Positions 6,483-8,092 of a DNA stretch of 8,092 nucleotides are shown piece after piece. The notes beneath the pieces were generated by a model. It saw only the letters and a program-made list of their open reading frames with translations, was not told the origin of the DNA and did no database searches. The stretch's first letter is position 1; every line of letters begins with the position of its first letter. Source of the DNA: an uncultured Prochlorococcus sp. (GTDB lineage Bacteria; Cyanobacteriota; Cyanobacteriia; PCC-6307; Cyanobiaceae); contig CACKJL010000037.1 of NCBI GenBank assembly GCA_902600395.1, positions 1 to 8,092 of the forward strand. The letters run 5' to 3'. The translations under genes were made by a program, and so were the position numbers.

Positions 6483-6498
6483 TACCAATTTTTGTTAA

Positions 6499-8092
6499 AT
6501 GCTTTTAAGTGAGTTAAGTCATCCAAATCAACTTCATGGCTTAACAGTTTCACAATTAGAGGAAATTGCTTGTCAAATTAGAGAAAGACATCTTCAGGTA
6601 GTATCTACTAGTGGAGGACATCTTGGTCCTGGATTAGGTGTAGTTGAGTTGACATTGGCTTTATATCAAACTCTTGATCTTGATTTTGACAAAGTTGTTT
6701 GGGATGTAGGACATCAAGGTTACCCTCATAAATTAATTACAGGACGTTTCAGTCAATTTGATTCTCTAAGACAACAAAATGGAGTTGCTGGATATCTAAA
6801 AAGAAGCGAAAGTAAATTTGATCATTTTGGTGCTGGACATGCAAGTACTTCTATTTCTGCTGCTTTAGGAATGGCAATAGCAAGAGATAGAAAAGGTGAA
6901 AATTACAAATGTGTCGCTGTTATTGGAGATGGAGCACTAACTGGAGGAATGGCATTAGAAGCTATAAATCATGCAGGTCACTTACCAAATACCCCTTTAG
7001 TTGTAGTATTGAACGATAATGACATGTCTATTTCACCTCCTGTTGGAGCCCTTTCATCTTACTTAAATAAGGTAAGAGTAAGTCCACCATTGCAATTTTT
7101 GTCCGATAGTGTTCAAGAAAGTGTAAAAAATATTCCCTTAATTGGTAAGGATATCCCAGAAGAATTAAAAAATATTAAAGGAAGCGTTAGACGACTATCC
7201 GTGCCTAAAGTTGGAGCTGTTTTTGAAGAACTTGGATTTACATATATGGGTCCAATTGATGGTCATGATATTGGTAACTTAGTTAAGACCTTTAACGCTG
7301 CACATAAACTCAAAAGACCTGTACTTGTTCATGTTGTCACAACAAAAGGTAAGGGTTACCCATATGCAGAAGCAGATCAGGTTGGATATCATGCACAGTC
7401 TGCATTTGATCTTACAACGGGAAAATCTATTCCATCAAAGAAACCTAAACCTGTTAGTTATAGTAAAATATTTGGGCAAACCTTATTAAAAATATGTGAG
7501 CAAGATAGCAAAGTCGTTGGTATTACAGCTGCAATGGCTACAGGTACTGGTTTAGATATATTGCAAAAAAATATCCCTGATCAATACATAGATGTAGGAA
7601 TAGCAGAACAACATGCAGTTACTCTTGCGGCAGGAATGTCTTGCGATGGTCTTAAACCTGTTGTAGCTATTTATAGTACTTTTCTTCAACGTGCTTTCGA
7701 CCAATTAATTCATGATGTAGGGATACAAAATTTACCTGTATCGTTTGTACTTGATAGAGCTGGCATAGTTGGGGCTGACGGTCCTACTCATCAAGGTCAG
7801 TACGATATTAGTTATATGAGATCTATACCTAATTTTGTATTGATGGCACCAAAAGATGAGTCTGAATTACAGAGAATGTTAATAACTTCAATTAACCATA
7901 ATGGTCCTACAGCTCTTAGAATTCCAAGAGGTTCTGGATTAGGGGTGGCTGTAATGGATGAGGGTTGGGAACCTTTGAATATAGGCGAAGCTGAAATACT
8001 TGAAGAAGGTGAAGATATTTTAATTATTGCTTATGGATCAATGGTTGCATCAGCTATTGAAACTGCAAATATCCTAAAAAATATGAACATTA
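6499..8092 (+). CDS. dxs: 1-deoxy-D-xylulose-5-phosphate synthase (DXS), 3' end outside the window
   Basis: Thiamine-diphosphate enzyme that condenses pyruvate and glyceraldehyde-3-phosphate to DXP, the entry and main flux-controlling step of the MEP isoprenoid pathway, which supplies carotenoids, phytol and quinone tails. The frame is open from the ATG at 6499 to the right edge: 531 complete codons of an expected ~630, lacking the rest of the C-terminal domain. An in-frame TAA directly precedes the ATG, fixing the start. Visible motifs: STSGGHLGPGLG (36-47, His41); the ThDP/Mg site GDGALTGG (143-150) with LNDNDMS (171-177); MGPIDGHD (251-258); DVGIAEQHAV (365-374) with catalytic Glu370; and DRAGIVGADGPTHQG (419-433) with Asp427 and His431. 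Numbering from Glu370 onward coincides with E. coli DXS. The gene is divergent from ilvA with a 117-bp spacer. Function is certain; only the C-terminus is unseen. Confidence 0.97.
   Translation, partial: MLLSELSHPNQLHGLTVSQLEEIACQIRERHLQVVSTSGGHLGPGLGVVELTLALYQTLDLDFDKVVWDVGHQGYPHKLITGRFSQFDSLRQQNGVAGYLKRSESKFDHFGAGHASTSISAALGMAIARDRKGENYKCVAVIGDGALTGGMALEAINHAGHLPNTPLVVVLNDNDMSISPPVGALSSYLNKVRVSPPLQFLSDSVQESVKNIPLIGKDIPEELKNIKGSVRRLSVPKVGAVFEELGFTYMGPIDGHDIGNLVKTFNAAHKLKRPVLVHVVTTKGKGYPYAEADQVGYHAQSAFDLTTGKSIPSKKPKPVSYSKIFGQTLLKICEQDSKVVGITAAMATGTGLDILQKNIPDQYIDVGIAEQHAVTLAAGMSCDGLKPVVAIYSTFLQRAFDQLIHDVGIQNLPVSFVLDRAGIVGADGPTHQGQYDISYMRSIPNFVLMAPKDESELQRMLITSINHNGPTALRIPRGSGLGVAVMDEGWEPLNIGEAEILEEGEDILIIAYGSMVASAIETANILKNMNI

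Noticed and set aside
6382..6498. Riboswitch, T-box or leader-peptide attenuator before ilvA or dxs
   Set aside because: The spacer is only 117 bp, shared by two divergent genes, with no strong hairpins and no Ile/Thr/Val-rich short reading frame.
1..8092. CRISPR array, tRNA/rRNA genes, insertion sequences or phage attachment sites
   Set aside because: I saw no regularly spaced repeats, no tRNA cloverleaf, no transposase and no flanking direct repeats; coding sequence fills nearly the whole window.

Overview
This is an AT-rich, compact cyanobacterial chromosome segment. The low GC, very short intergenic spacers, weak or absent Shine-Dalgarno sequences and the gene set all resemble a streamlined marine picocyanobacterium. 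High-light Prochlorococcus is my best guess. That assignment comes from recognising the proteins and their arrangement, not from a search. The genes are dxs, a two-regulatory-domain ilvA, scpB, a YggT/YlmG protein, a single-domain MazG, a cyanobacterial-length pyruvate kinase with a C-terminal extension, a MacB-type permease and a BioY-like protein.

Layout from left to right: (1) A minus-strand cluster at 1-3556, transcribed from right to left. It runs pyruvate kinase (pyk), a MacB/FtsX-type ABC permease whose start overlaps the pyk stop by 8 bp, then a BioY-like membrane protein that runs off the left edge. (2) A 61-bp divergent spacer, then a plus-strand single-domain MazG-like NTP pyrophosphohydrolase at 3618-3947. 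(3) A second minus-strand cluster at 3950-6381, transcribed in the order ilvA, scpB, YggT-family gene. Its last gene converges on the MazG gene with only 2 bp between the two stop codons. (4) A 117-bp divergent promoter region, then plus-strand dxs from 6499, which is cut by the right edge.

Three of the enzymes meet at pyruvate. Pyruvate kinase makes it. DXS consumes it with glyceraldehyde-3-phosphate to start the MEP isoprenoid pathway (chlorophyll phytol, carotenoids). IlvA makes 2-oxobutanoate, which condenses with pyruvate in isoleucine synthesis. ScpB and YggT/YlmG are chromosome-segregation and division-related housekeeping genes, MazG is nucleotide-pool housekeeping, and the permease and BioY-like protein are envelope functions.

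This looks like an ordinary core-genome region. I see no mobile element, CRISPR array, tRNA or rRNA, and no sign of an undescribed defence or biosynthetic system. The points most worth a second look are the scpB 5' end, where homology continues upstream of the only conventional start codon, and the pyruvate kinase C-terminal domain, which seems to have lost its phosphohistidine motif.
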